DNA of 29,274 nucleotides. Source: CBDTTM01 sp965363355. Its GTDB lineage: Bacteria > Bacillota > Negativicutes > Selenomonadales > Selenomonadaceae. Under the pieces are notes generated by a model that did no database searches, was not told where the DNA came from, and saw nothing but the letters and a program-made list of their open reading frames with translations. The translations under genes were made by a program, and so were the position numbers. The stretch covers positions 1 to 29,274 of the forward strand of contig CBDTTM010000009.1 of the NCBI GenBank assembly GCA_965363355.1, read 5' to 3'. Shown here piece by piece: positions 1 to 7,580 of the stretch. Positions within the stretch are counted from its first letter, which is position 1. The number at the start of each line of letters is the position of its first letter.

Positions 1-144
1 TTTTTCGTTGCCATTATCCGGCTTTTTGGCTCACTTTTATATTACCATTTACATTTGTTAAGTTAATATTAAATATGTATGACAATATCTTTTTGAGGGG
101 GAACTGCATTTAGCGGTAGTTGAGCAAAAAAAGCTGGACAAAAG
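1..144. other. Window edge, no gene recognised
   Basis: AT-rich sequence at the left edge, downstream of the minus-strand Rrf2 gene. I see no open frame with a convincing ribosome binding site and no clear promoter. It may be the tail of an intergenic region or the end of an upstream gene lying outside the window. Confidence 0.4.
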
Positions 145-186
145 AAAAAACCAGCTTCGACATATGGTCGAAAACTGGTTTTTTTC
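145..186 (-). terminator. Bidirectional intrinsic terminator after the Rrf2 gene
   Basis: Inverted repeat: CCAG (151-154) and TTCGAC (156-161) pair with GTCGAA (167-172) and CTGG (175-178), with a small internal mismatch. It is flanked by A-runs on the left and T-runs on the right, so it can terminate on both strands. On the minus strand it begins directly after the stop codon of the Rrf2 gene. Confidence 0.8.
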
Positions 187-633
187 TTAAATGAAGTACA
201 TGAATTCATCGGCGTTCTTTTGTTTTTCAGTTTCATTTAAGACATCTTGCAGACTGATTTTCTCCAAAGTCTCTCTAAGCGTTGCATCGATTACGGAAAA
301 AACAGAAAGCTGCAGGGCCTTGTCTAAGGATGGGGCTTGTTCTTTTACCGTCTGTTCGGTCGATTCTACGAGAGAAAGCTCAATTGCGGCGAGGATGGAA
401 TAAACGGTGATATCCTTTGGTGCCTGCACCAATTGATAGCCACCCTGCGCTCCTTTTATGGAGTTTACCAACCCGGCACGCTTGAGTAAGGAGAAGACTT
501 GTTCAAGATAAATCTTTGATATCCCCAATTTTTCTGCGATACTGATAATCGTGATCGGACTGCCCGCACCGTAATTATGGGCGATATACGTCATGGCAGC
601 CAAACCATAACGGCCTTTGGCAGAAATCTTCAT
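187..633 (-). CDS. Rrf2-family transcriptional regulator, CymR-like
   Basis: A 148-residue Rrf2-family winged-helix DNA-binding protein. The ATG at 633 gives the family-typical start MKISAKGRYGL; a TTG two codons upstream is less likely. The N-terminal half carries the helix-turn-helix (about residues 25-55, including SIAEKLGISKIYLEQVFSLL) followed by the Rrf2 wing motif KGAQGGYQL. There is no cysteine in the whole protein, so it cannot hold an IscR- or NsrR-type iron-sulfur cluster. That fits CymR, the Firmicute cysteine-metabolism regulator, which in Bacillus and Staphylococcus acts in complex with CysK. The gene is divergent from cysK and sits next to a sulfate assimilation island. I infer a CymR-like repressor of the sulfur genes here; the family assignment is secure, the ligand and partner are not shown. 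Confidence 0.85.
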   Translation of the reverse strand: MKISAKGRYGLAAMTYIAHNYGAGSPITIISIAEKLGISKIYLEQVFSLLKRAGLVNSIKGAQGGYQLVQAPKDITVYSILAAIELSLVESTEQTVKEQAPSLDKALQLSVFSVIDATLRETLEKISLQDVLNETEKQKNADEFMYFI

Positions 634-657
634 AAACAATCACTCATTTCATACTTG

Positions 658-704
658 TAATATATGTTTTTACTTATCATATAAGAAAATGGAAAAAAAG
701 TCAA
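658..704 (-). promoter_or_regulatory. Promoter of the Rrf2 gene with overlapping AAACATAT motif
   Basis: Read on the minus strand: -35 TTGACT (699-704), 17-base spacer, -10 TATGAT (676-681). Directly downstream of the -10 lies AAAAACATATATTA (658-671). The same motif occurs at the cysK, sulfite reductase and sbp promoters, so autoregulation by the Rrf2 protein is likely. Confidence 0.65.
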
Positions 705-749
705 TAAGCGAATAAAGCGAGCTTTTGCCAGGAAATTTTTGAAAATCTA

Positions 750-778
750 TTGACAATATGGGGAGCGAAGTATACAAT
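750..778 (+). promoter_or_regulatory. cysK promoter
   Basis: -35 TTGACA (750-755), 17-base spacer, -10 TACAAT (773-778). Transcription would start near 785, inside the palindrome at 778-806. Confidence 0.7.
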
Positions 779-806
779 ATAAACATATTAATCATATATG
801 TTTATA
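778..806. promoter_or_regulatory. Palindromic operator candidate at cysK
   Basis: Perfect 11-bp inverted repeat: TATAAACATAT (778-788) and ATATGTTTATA (796-806), separated by 7 bases. It covers the end of the -10 and the presumed start site, a position suited to repression. The half-site AAACATAT recurs at the other sulfur promoters of the window. The likely ligand is the divergently encoded Rrf2/CymR-like protein. Confidence 0.6.
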
Positions 807-861
807 AAACAACACAGAGTTTGTTGATATTTTATCAATCTAAATTTAGGGGGAATTAATC

Positions 862-1794
862 ATGGCAAAAATTTACGAAAGCATTACGGATCTCATTGGA
901 CACACGCCGCTTCTTAAAGCTAAGAATTATGCAGCAAAAAACGATCTCAAAGCTAATATTCTGGTCAAATTGGAGTATTTCAATCCAGCTGGCAGTGTTA
1001 AAGACAGAATCGCTAAAGCTATGCTTGATGAAGCCGAAGCAAAAGGGCTCCTTAACGAAGAATCTGTAATCATTGAACCGACTAGCGGCAATACGGGGAT
1101 TGGTTTGGCCAGTGTAGCAGCAGCTCGCGGCTATAAAGCAATCTTGACGATGCCGGAAACGATGAGCATTGAACGCCGCAATTTATTGAAGGCTTATGGT
1201 GCACAAATCGTTTTGACCGACGGAGCAAAAGGCATGAAGGGCGCAATTGCCAAAGCAGAAGAACTGGCAAAAGAAACGCCGCATGCTTATATACCATCGC
1301 AGTTTACCAATCAGGCAAATCCGGCAGCGCATAAAGCGACGACGGGACCTGAAATTTGGGAAGATACAGACGGAAAAGTCGATATATTCATCGCTGGCGT
1401 CGGTACGGGTGGAACATTGACTGGTGTGGGAGAATTCCTCAAATCCAAGAATCCAGCAGTCAAGATCGTTGCGGTGGAACCGGCAACATCACCGGTGCTT
1501 TCACAAGGTGTAGCTGGTCCGCATAAGATTCAAGGAATTGGCGCAGGTTTTGTGCCAGAAACTTTGAATACGAAAATTTACGATGAAATCATCACAGTAG
1601 AAAATGATACAGCATTCAAGTTTGGTCGCGAATTTTCGCATGCAGAAGGCGTTTTGGTAGGTATTTCTTCCGGCGCAGCTTTTGCGGCAGCAGTAGAGTT
1701 GGCAAAACGTCCGGAAAACGAAGGCAAAACGATTGTTGCGCTATTGCCGGATACTGGTGAAAGATATCTTTCTACACCGCTTTTTAGTGAATGA
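862..1794 (+). CDS. cysK: Cysteine synthase A (O-acetylserine sulfhydrylase)
   Basis: A 310-residue PLP-dependent enzyme that makes cysteine from O-acetylserine and sulfide, the final step of the sulfate assimilation route encoded further along. Visible signatures: the PLP lysine K47 in NPAGSVKDR, the substrate-binding TSGNTG loop (74-79), the phosphate-binding GTGGT loop (181-185), SSGAA (269-273) and the C-terminal PDTGERYLST (296-305). Length equals that of the usual CysK. The start is fixed by the ribosome binding site AGGGGGA about 7 bases upstream. In Bacillus, CysK also binds CymR and passes on the cysteine signal; the divergent Rrf2 gene makes the same role plausible here. It is a single-gene transcript closed by the terminator at 1813-1850. 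Confidence 0.96.
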   Translation: MAKIYESITDLIGHTPLLKAKNYAAKNDLKANILVKLEYFNPAGSVKDRIAKAMLDEAEAKGLLNEESVIIEPTSGNTGIGLASVAAARGYKAILTMPETMSIERRNLLKAYGAQIVLTDGAKGMKGAIAKAEELAKETPHAYIPSQFTNQANPAAHKATTGPEIWEDTDGKVDIFIAGVGTGGTLTGVGEFLKSKNPAVKIVAVEPATSPVLSQGVAGPHKIQGIGAGFVPETLNTKIYDEIITVENDTAFKFGREFSHAEGVLVGISSGAAFAAAVELAKRPENEGKTIVALLPDTGERYLSTPLFSE

Positions 1795-1812
1795 TGATCC
1801 CTTGGTAATCAA

Positions 1813-1850
1813 AGCTGGCTGTGAACAAAATTCACAGCCAGCTGTTTTAT
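1813..1850 (+). terminator. Intrinsic terminator of cysK
   Basis: Perfect 13-bp stem (1813-1825 with 1831-1843) around a 5-base loop, followed by TGTTTTATTT. Confidence 0.9.
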
Positions 1851-1934
1851 TTGTCGGCTCTTCCTAAATAAAAAGTACAACTGTTCATTTGGGACATAAA
1901 AAAATCCAATAAAACTAATACATGTTTGGATAAA

Positions 1935-1968
1935 TTGTATGATTTTTATTGCAATGAAAGCGGGCTTA
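1935..1968. promoter_or_regulatory. Possible AraR half-site and cre-like site upstream of araR
   Basis: TTGTATG (1935-1941) matches the half-sites found twice before araB. TGAAAGCGGGCTTA (1955-1968) matches 12 of 14 positions of the Firmicute catabolite-response consensus. Both are short, so they are suggestive only. A clear -35/-10 pair for araR was not found. Confidence 0.3.
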
Positions 1969-2066
1969 TGATAAGGTTAGTTTATAGGAAATCATAGACT
2001 GTCTGAGCATATCAGATAGGTGCAAAAAGTAATATTTGAATTTTCATAAAAATAGAAATATGCAAA

Positions 2067-3176
2067 ATGGATGAGGCGATTTTGGTGGAAAAAAAGAAGT
2101 GTGAGCCTAAATATTTAAAAATTGTAAATTGGATAAAGAAACAAATCGCTGACGGGACGTTGACCGTAGGCGATAAGTTGCAGTCGGAAAATGAGCTCAG
2201 CGAATTTTTTTCTTTGAGTCGCCAAACTGTTCGGCAGGCAACCAGTATCTTAGAAAATGATGGAGTACTAGAGCGTCGTCGTGGCAGCGGAACATATGTC
2301 GCATCTACGCGCATCGTTCAGCGGGCTGTTACGATGACCATTGGTGTGATTACGACCTATTTGGATGATTATTTGTTCCCGAGGGTCATTCAGGGCATCG
2401 ACCGGGTGCTTACGAGCAACGGTTATTCCATGCAGCTGGCGATTACCTACAATAAAGTTGAAAATGAGATGAAAATCCTCGAAATGATGCTGGCGAAGGG
2501 TGTAGATGGGCTCATTGTCGAGCCGACCAAAAGTGGTCTGCCCAACATCAACATGGAGCTTTATCGTCAAATCAAACGCCAAGGGATTCCTTGCGTATTT
2601 TTTCATGCAACGTATCAAGGCATGCATTTTCCTTCAGTGGCAATGGATGATTACGCTTGCGGACAGGCAGCTGCTGCTTATTTGGTGGAGCGAAACCACA
2701 AAAACATAGCGGGGCTTTTCAAGTCTGATGATATTCAGGGGCATTTGCGTTATGCTGGTTGTGCGGGGGAGCTCAAAAAAAATAAGATGACACTCAAAGA
2801 AGACAGCATCGTTTGGTTTACAACAGAAGATCTTGATGTCGATGTGCTGGGGAGTTTTGAACAAAGAGTCCTGCGCCGCATTGAAGGGTGTTCGGCAATT
2901 ATTTGTTATAATGATCAAGTGGCACTCAAAGTTGCCGATCTTTTGCTGCGCATTGGCATTCGCGTGCCAGAAGAAGTGTCGATCATTTCCTTTGATGATT
3001 CGTCGCTGGCGACGGTTGGCCCAGTTGATTTGACGACTTTTATTCATCCGAAGGAAGAACTTGGCCGTGTAGCAGCCGAAAATCTGCTCAAGATCATTCG
3101 CAGAGAACATTGCCCATCTGAAGTTAAGTTCCCACCGGAAATCAAAGAGCGGAATTCAGTGCGTCAGCTTAAATGA
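2067..3176 (+). CDS. araR: Arabinose operon repressor AraR (GntR DNA-binding domain, LacI-like sensor)
   Basis: A 369-residue chimeric regulator. Residues about 12-78 form a GntR-type winged helix (KYLKIVNWIKKQI, SENELSEFFSLSRQTVRQA, RRRGSGTYVAS). Residues about 90-369 are a LacI/periplasmic-binding-protein-like sensor, with TIGVITTYLDDYLFPRVIQG and DGLIVEPTKSGL closely resembling Bacillus AraR as I remember it. In that family L-arabinose binds the sensor and releases the protein from DNA. The start is uncertain: the ATG at 2067 has a weak ribosome binding site, while TTG 2082 or GTG 2085 would follow GATGAGG at a good distance; the core protein is unaffected. The gene lies directly upstream of araBAD in the same direction but is separated from it by a terminator and a new promoter. 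Confidence 0.92.
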   Translation: MDEAILVEKKKCEPKYLKIVNWIKKQIADGTLTVGDKLQSENELSEFFSLSRQTVRQATSILENDGVLERRRGSGTYVASTRIVQRAVTMTIGVITTYLDDYLFPRVIQGIDRVLTSNGYSMQLAITYNKVENEMKILEMMLAKGVDGLIVEPTKSGLPNINMELYRQIKRQGIPCVFFHATYQGMHFPSVAMDDYACGQAAAAYLVERNHKNIAGLFKSDDIQGHLRYAGCAGELKKNKMTLKEDSIVWFTTEDLDVDVLGSFEQRVLRRIEGCSAIICYNDQVALKVADLLLRIGIRVPEEVSIISFDDSSLATVGPVDLTTFIHPKEELGRVAAENLLKIIRREHCPSEVKFPPEIKERNSVRQLK

Positions 3177-3181
3177 AATAT

Positions 3182-3228
3182 AAAGAGGCGGCAGGCGATA
3201 TATGCTTGTCGCTGTTTTGCCGCTTTTA
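3182..3228 (+). terminator. Terminator of araR
   Basis: GCGGCA (3188-3193) pairs with TGCCGC (3218-3223), with an inner GCGA/TCGC stem (3195-3198 with 3209-3212), and is followed by TTTT. It separates araR from araBAD. Confidence 0.7.
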
Positions 3229-3289
3229 AACATAAATTTTAAGAATATAATAAAAAATACAATAATTCGTATTTTTTTATAAAATACTA

Positions 3290-3318
3290 TTGAAAAATTG
3301 AAGTTGGAATAGTATACT
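3290..3318 (+). promoter_or_regulatory. araBAD promoter
   Basis: -35 TTGAAA (3290-3295), 17-base spacer, -10 TATACT (3313-3318), about 100 bases before araB. The AraR-like sites lie just downstream, consistent with repression in the absence of arabinose. Confidence 0.65.
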
Positions 3319-3322
3319 AAAA

Positions 3323-3377
3323 ATACAAGATGTATGATGTTTTACTATGGTTGTATGACACTTTATTTACTTGTATG
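3323..3377. promoter_or_regulatory. Candidate AraR operators in the araB leader
   Basis: ATACAAGATGTAT (3323-3335) is a palindrome of ATACA/TGTAT half-sites. TTGTATG occurs again at 3351-3357 and 3371-3377, exactly 20 bases apart (two helical turns). These resemble the TTGTAC-type half-sites known for Bacillus AraR. Assignment to AraR is inference from similarity and position. Confidence 0.5.
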
Positions 3378-3419
3378 CAGTGCTGAGATAAATACGTTGA
3401 AAAATCAGGAGGAATGACA

Positions 3420-5093
3420 ATGCCAAAGTATGCAATTGGGGTTGACTATGGATCGCTTTCCGGCCGTGCTGTGCTGGTAGAAGTAGGAACTGGCAAGGAG
3501 ATGGGGAGCTGCGTATATGATTACCCACATGCAGTTATGGACAAAACTTTACCAGATGGGACAAAACTCGGAGTAGACTGGGCTCTTCAAGATCCACAGG
3601 ATTATTTGGATGTTCTTTCGCATACGATTCCTGCACTTTTAGAAAAAACTTCTGTCAAGGCAGAAGATGTCATTGGAATAGGAACAGATTTCACTGCTTG
3701 TACAGTCTTGCCGGTCAAGGCAGATGGTACACCGCTTTGCTTTCTGCCACAATATAAAAGCAATCCACATGCATATGTAAAGCTTTGGAAGCATCATGCA
3801 GCGCAGGATAAGGCAAATGCTTTAAATGAAACCGCTGAAAAAATGGGCGAGGAATGGTTGCAGCGTTATGGCGGCAAGATATCATCCGAATGGGAATTCC
3901 CTAAGCTTTGGCAGATCCTTGATGAAGCTCCGGAAATATACGATGCTATGGATCATTTCGTCGAAGCGGCCGATTGGATCATCTGGCAGCTTACAGGCAA
4001 GCAATCACGCAATTCCTGCACCGCCGGTTATAAGGCAATGTGGAGCAAACGCGAAGGCTACCCAGCAAAAGAGTTCTTTAAAGCGCTTGACCCGCGGCTT
4101 GAAAATGTCATTGCGGACAAACTTAGCTGCCCAGTGACGCCTCTTGGTGAAAAAGCTGGTGAGATCACGGCTGAAACGGCTAAACTGACAGGCCTTTTAC
4201 CGGGAACCGCAGTAGCCATTGGCAATGTCGATGCTCACGTTACGATTCCGGCTGTCAAAATCGATGGCGTCGGTAAGATTCTCGGCATTATGGGGACTTC
4301 TACCTGCCATGTACTTCTCGGCGATGAAGAAAAAATCGTTCCAGGTATGTGCGGTGTCGTAGAAGATGGTATTTTACCGGGCTTCTTTGGCTATGAAGCA
4401 GGTCAATCCTGCGTAGGCGATCATTTTGCTTGGTTCGTTGAAAACTGCGTGCCAGCGGCTTATGAGGAAGCGGCAAAGAAGGCTGGCAAAGACATCCATG
4501 TTTATTTGAGCGATTTGGCAGCAGAACTTTTGCCAGGTGAATCTGGCTTGGTGGCACTTGATTGGTGGAACGGCAATCGTTCCGTATTGGTCGATGTCGA
4601 TTTGACGGGCATGATGCTTGGCATGACATTGCAGACCAAACCGGAAGAAATGTATCGGGCGTTGATTGAAGCGACGGCTTATGGCACGCGTAAAATCATT
4701 GAAACCTTTACGAAAAATGGTGTGCCGATCCATGAATTCTACGCATCGGGCGGCATTTCACAGAAAAATGCGATGGCTATGCAGATTTATGCCAATGTCA
4801 TCAATTTGCCAGTGAAAATAGCGGGTTCCTTGCAAGGCCCAGCTCTTGGCGCTGCAATCTTCGGCGCAGTCGCTGCTGGTAAAGAACGCGGCGGTTATGA
4901 TGATGTCTTTGCGGCAACGCGTGATATGGGCAAACTTCGTGACGATGTCTATATACCAGATCCAAAAGCAGCGGCAGTATATCAGAAGCTTTATGAAGAG
5001 TATGATATCTTGCATGATTATTTTGGCCGGGGTGCCAATGATGCGATGAAACGCCTCAAAAGCCTTAAAAAAGAAGTAAAGACGCAAAAATAA
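3420..5093 (+). CDS. araB: Ribulokinase
   Basis: A 557-residue FGGY-family sugar kinase that phosphorylates L-ribulose to L-ribulose 5-phosphate, the second step of arabinose catabolism. The N-terminal phosphate loop is IGVDYGSLSGRAVLV (6-20), GIGTDFTACTVLPV matches the AraB substrate region, and the C-terminal adenosine motif ASGGISQKNAMAMQIYANV is present. Length fits AraB (about 560 residues). The ATG at 3420 is preferred because it lies 7 bases after AGGAGG; the in-frame ATG at 3414 is only one base from that site. It is the first gene of araB-araA-araD. Confidence 0.95.
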   Translation: MPKYAIGVDYGSLSGRAVLVEVGTGKEMGSCVYDYPHAVMDKTLPDGTKLGVDWALQDPQDYLDVLSHTIPALLEKTSVKAEDVIGIGTDFTACTVLPVKADGTPLCFLPQYKSNPHAYVKLWKHHAAQDKANALNETAEKMGEEWLQRYGGKISSEWEFPKLWQILDEAPEIYDAMDHFVEAADWIIWQLTGKQSRNSCTAGYKAMWSKREGYPAKEFFKALDPRLENVIADKLSCPVTPLGEKAGEITAETAKLTGLLPGTAVAIGNVDAHVTIPAVKIDGVGKILGIMGTSTCHVLLGDEEKIVPGMCGVVEDGILPGFFGYEAGQSCVGDHFAWFVENCVPAAYEEAAKKAGKDIHVYLSDLAAELLPGESGLVALDWWNGNRSVLVDVDLTGMMLGMTLQTKPEEMYRALIEATAYGTRKIIETFTKNGVPIHEFYASGGISQKNAMAMQIYANVINLPVKIAGSLQGPALGAAIFGAVAAGKERGGYDDVFAATRDMGKLRDDVYIPDPKAAAVYQKLYEEYDILHDYFGRGANDAMKRLKSLKKEVKTQK

Positions 5094-5171
5094 AAATTCA
5101 TTTTGCCTTGGAGTAAAAAACGATAGTTGTTTTGCGATAAAGATAAAATTAAAATATTGGAGGAATTTTTG

Positions 5172-6653
5172 ATGAATTGTTTAAATGAAGTAGAATTTTG
5201 GTTTATTGCCGGCAGCCAGCATTTATATGGGGAAACGGCACTGCAGCAGGTAGAAAAGCATTCTAAGATCATGGTAGATAAACTCAATGCATCTAAGAAA
5301 TTGCCAGCAAAAATCGTGTTCAAGCTCGTAGCTACGACTTCTGACGCGATCGAACAGGTCATGGAAGATGCAAATTACGATAAAAAATGTGCCGGTATCA
5401 TCACTTGGATGCACACATTCTCCCCTTCGAAAATGTGGATCCGTGGTCTGGGAAAATTACAAAAACCGTATTTGCACCTGCATACGCAGTTCAATAAAGA
5501 AATCCCGAACGAAGCAATTGATATGGATTTCATGAATCTGAACCAATCCGCTCATGGGGACAGAGAACATGGCTTTATCGGTACTCGCATGCGTTTGGCT
5601 CGTAAAGTCATCGTCGGATACTGGGAAGACGAAAAAGTTCAGGCTAAAATCGCCGGCTGGATGCGCACTGCTTTTGGCGTAGCTTCGAGCCGTCGCCTCA
5701 AAGTAGCTCGTTTTTCAGATAACATGCGTGATGTTGCTGTAACCGAAGGCGATAAAGTAGAAGCACAGATCAAATTGGGCTGGTCGGTAAACACGTATCC
5801 GGTCGGCGATCTTGTCAAATACATCGATGCTGTAACGGAAGCAGAAATCGATGAAGTTGTAAAAGAATATGAAGGAAAATATACGATTGCGACGGACAAT
5901 ATGAAATCTGTACGTTATCAGGCAAAGATGGAAGCCGGGATTGGAAAGTTTCTCAAAGAAGGCAAATTCGATGCTTTTGTCAATAACTTTGAAGATCTCT
6001 TCGGCATGGACCAGCTCCCGGGTCTTGCTACACAGGATCTGACATCGAAGGGCTATGGTTTTGGTCCGGAAGGTGACTGGAAGATCGCTGCGTTGGCTAG
6101 CGTGATGAAAGCAATGGCTTGCGGTGACGATAAAGGAACTGCTTTGATGGAAGATTATACCTATCATTATGCTGATCAAGGCGATAGCTTGATCCTCGGC
6201 GCGCATATGCTTGAAGTTTGCCCTAGCGTTGCTGCTGGCAAAGCATCTATTCAGGTACATGATCTTGGAATCGGCGGCAAAGATGCTCCGGCGCGTTTGG
6301 TATTTGAAGGCAAAGAAGGCCCGGCTGTAACGGCTACTTTAATTGATATGGGCGGACGCATGCGTCTGATCGTCAATGATGTAGAAGCGGTAAAACCAGT
6401 TTTACCGATGCCGAACCTTCCTGTAGCTCGTGTTATGTGGAAACCATTGCCAAACCTTGAAACTTCAGCCGAAGCTTGGATCCTTGCTGGCGGTGCTCAT
6501 CATAGCGTTATCAGTTACAGTGTCACTGCTGAACAATTACAGGACTGGGCAGAAATCATGGGTATAGAATTTGTTCATATCAATAAAGATACGAATATCG
6601 TTGCCTTTAAACAAAATCTCATGTTGGCTGACATCGCTTGGAAGCTTAAATAA
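5172..6653 (+). CDS. araA: L-arabinose isomerase
   Basis: A 493-residue enzyme that converts L-arabinose to L-ribulose, the entry step of the pathway. It begins with the typical EVEFWFIAGSQHLYGE, followed by TWMHTFSPSKMWI, the metal-site regions GFGPEGDWK and MEDYTYHY, GAHMLEVCPS, and a C-terminal GGAHHSVIS with the conserved histidines. Length matches other AraA proteins (about 496-500). The ATG at 5172 follows TTGGAGGAATTTTTG and is clearly better than the TTG 45 bases upstream. It lies 78 bases after araB with no terminator between, so co-transcription is expected. Confidence 0.96.
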   Translation: MNCLNEVEFWFIAGSQHLYGETALQQVEKHSKIMVDKLNASKKLPAKIVFKLVATTSDAIEQVMEDANYDKKCAGIITWMHTFSPSKMWIRGLGKLQKPYLHLHTQFNKEIPNEAIDMDFMNLNQSAHGDREHGFIGTRMRLARKVIVGYWEDEKVQAKIAGWMRTAFGVASSRRLKVARFSDNMRDVAVTEGDKVEAQIKLGWSVNTYPVGDLVKYIDAVTEAEIDEVVKEYEGKYTIATDNMKSVRYQAKMEAGIGKFLKEGKFDAFVNNFEDLFGMDQLPGLATQDLTSKGYGFGPEGDWKIAALASVMKAMACGDDKGTALMEDYTYHYADQGDSLILGAHMLEVCPSVAAGKASIQVHDLGIGGKDAPARLVFEGKEGPAVTATLIDMGGRMRLIVNDVEAVKPVLPMPNLPVARVMWKPLPNLETSAEAWILAGGAHHSVISYSVTAEQLQDWAEIMGIEFVHINKDTNIVAFKQNLMLADIAWKLK

Positions 6654-6693
6654 TTTTCAATACCGTGGAAATACCTAAGTAAAGAATTTGGAC

Positions 6694-6749
6694 CGAGACA
6701 GATGCTCCAGGCGAGTCGTTCATTGGCTGCGTTTAGGAGTGTCTGCTCG
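6694..6749 (+). other. Imperfect inverted repeat between araA and araD
   Basis: The segment 6694-6708 (CGAGACAGATGCTCC) is nearly complementary to 6736-6749 (GGAGTGTCTGCTCG), enclosing about 27 bases. There is no T-run, so it is not a terminator. It sits 24 bases before the araD start and could be a processing or stabilising stem in the operon mRNA. Confidence 0.35.
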
Positions 6750-6773
6750 ATGCGGATAGAGGAGAATGAAAGT

Positions 6774-7469
6774 ATGCTGAAAAAGCTCAAAGAAGAAGTA
6801 TTTGAAGCAAATATGATGCTGCCTGAATATAAAATGGTAACCTTTACCTGGGGCAATGTCTCTGGTATCGATAGAGAACGCGGCCTCATCGTCATAAAGC
6901 CATCCGGCGTGCCTTACAGTAAGATGAAGGCATCTGATATGGTTGTTGTTGACCTGGAGGGGACGGTCGTTGAAGGGGATTATAATCCGTCTTCCGATAC
7001 GGCTACACATATCGAGCTTTATAAAGCTTGCCCTGAAATCGGCGGTATTGTCCATACCCATTCGCGTTACGCTACATCTTGGGCACAGGCTCGTAAAGAT
7101 ATTCCGGCACTTGGCACGACGCATGCCGATGATTTTTATGGTGCGATTCCTTGCACACGGGCAATGACCGATGCAGAAATCCAAGGAGAATATGAAAAAG
7201 AAACAGGCAAGGTCATCATTGAAACCTTTGCCGGCAAAGATATGATGGAAGTACCGGGCGTCATTGTGTATTCGCATGGTCCGTTTGCTTGGGCAAAAGA
7301 TCCGATCGCTGCTGTGCAAAAATCAGTAGTGCTCGAAGAAGTTGCTTTCATGGCCTACCATGCCGTGACGCTTGCTGGCGAAATTTCACCGATGCAGCAG
7401 GTTTTGCTCGATAAACATTATTTGCGCAAACATGGCAAAAATGCTTATTATGGACAAAAGAAAGACTAA
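6774..7469 (+). CDS. araD: L-ribulose-5-phosphate 4-epimerase
   Basis: A 231-residue class II aldolase-family epimerase producing D-xylulose 5-phosphate, which enters the pentose phosphate pathway. Zinc ligands H94 and H96 (HTHSRYATSWAQA) and H168 (YSHGPFAW) are visible, with the THADDFYG segment that carries the catalytic aspartate and the C-terminal KHYLRKHGKNAYYGQ. Length is identical to Escherichia coli AraD. The ATG at 6774 follows AGAGGAG by 9 bases; an upstream extension from 6702 has no support. It is the last gene of the ara operon. Confidence 0.96.
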   Translation: MLKKLKEEVFEANMMLPEYKMVTFTWGNVSGIDRERGLIVIKPSGVPYSKMKASDMVVVDLEGTVVEGDYNPSSDTATHIELYKACPEIGGIVHTHSRYATSWAQARKDIPALGTTHADDFYGAIPCTRAMTDAEIQGEYEKETGKVIIETFAGKDMMEVPGVIVYSHGPFAWAKDPIAAVQKSVVLEEVAFMAYHAVTLAGEISPMQQVLLDKHYLRKHGKNAYYGQKKD

Positions 7470-7486
7470 ATAAGCCCTTCCTAAAA

Positions 7487-7503
7487 TTAAACATATATGT
7501 TAT
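7487..7503. promoter_or_regulatory. AAACATAT operator candidate before the sulfite reductase gene
   Basis: Contains the perfect 12-bp palindrome AACATATATGTT (7490-7501). It matches the half-site seen at the Rrf2, cysK and sbp promoters and lies just upstream of the -35 at 7508. The position would allow interference with, or help to, polymerase binding. Confidence 0.5.
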
Positions 7504-7507
7504 CTTG

Positions 7508-7537
7508 TTGACGATAAATAGAACTCCATGCTAAACT
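7508..7537 (+). promoter_or_regulatory. Promoter of the sulfite reductase gene
   Basis: -35 TTGACG (7508-7513), 18-base spacer, extended -10 TGC-TAAACT (7529-7537). The -10 falls in the loop of the terminator hairpin of the preceding ara operon. Confidence 0.5.
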
Positions 7538-7560
7538 GGCAGGAGTTCTATTTATTTTAA
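7516..7560 (+). terminator. Terminator of araBAD
   Basis: Perfect 12-bp inverted repeat AAATAGAACTCC (7516-7527) and GGAGTTCTATTT (7542-7553) with a 14-base loop, followed by ATTTTAA. It is the only good terminator candidate after araD. Confidence 0.7.
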
Positions 7561-7580
7561 GCGATATGGAGGAGAGTATA

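Noticed and set aside
187..633. IscR- or NsrR-type iron-sulfur regulator
   Set aside because: The Rrf2 protein has no cysteine at all, so it cannot ligate a cluster in the known way.
5715..6260. A 181-codon minus-strand open frame inside araA
   Set aside because: Antisense shadow; araA is certain and the frame has no recognisable protein features.
6720..7319. A 199-codon minus-strand open frame inside araD
   Set aside because: Antisense shadow; araD itself is certain from its zinc-site histidines and length.
7516..7553. The hairpin as an attenuator of the sulfite reductase gene
   Set aside because: The best promoter has its -10 in the loop, so the transcript would start in the right arm and could not form the hairpin. 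It fits better as the ara operon terminator.
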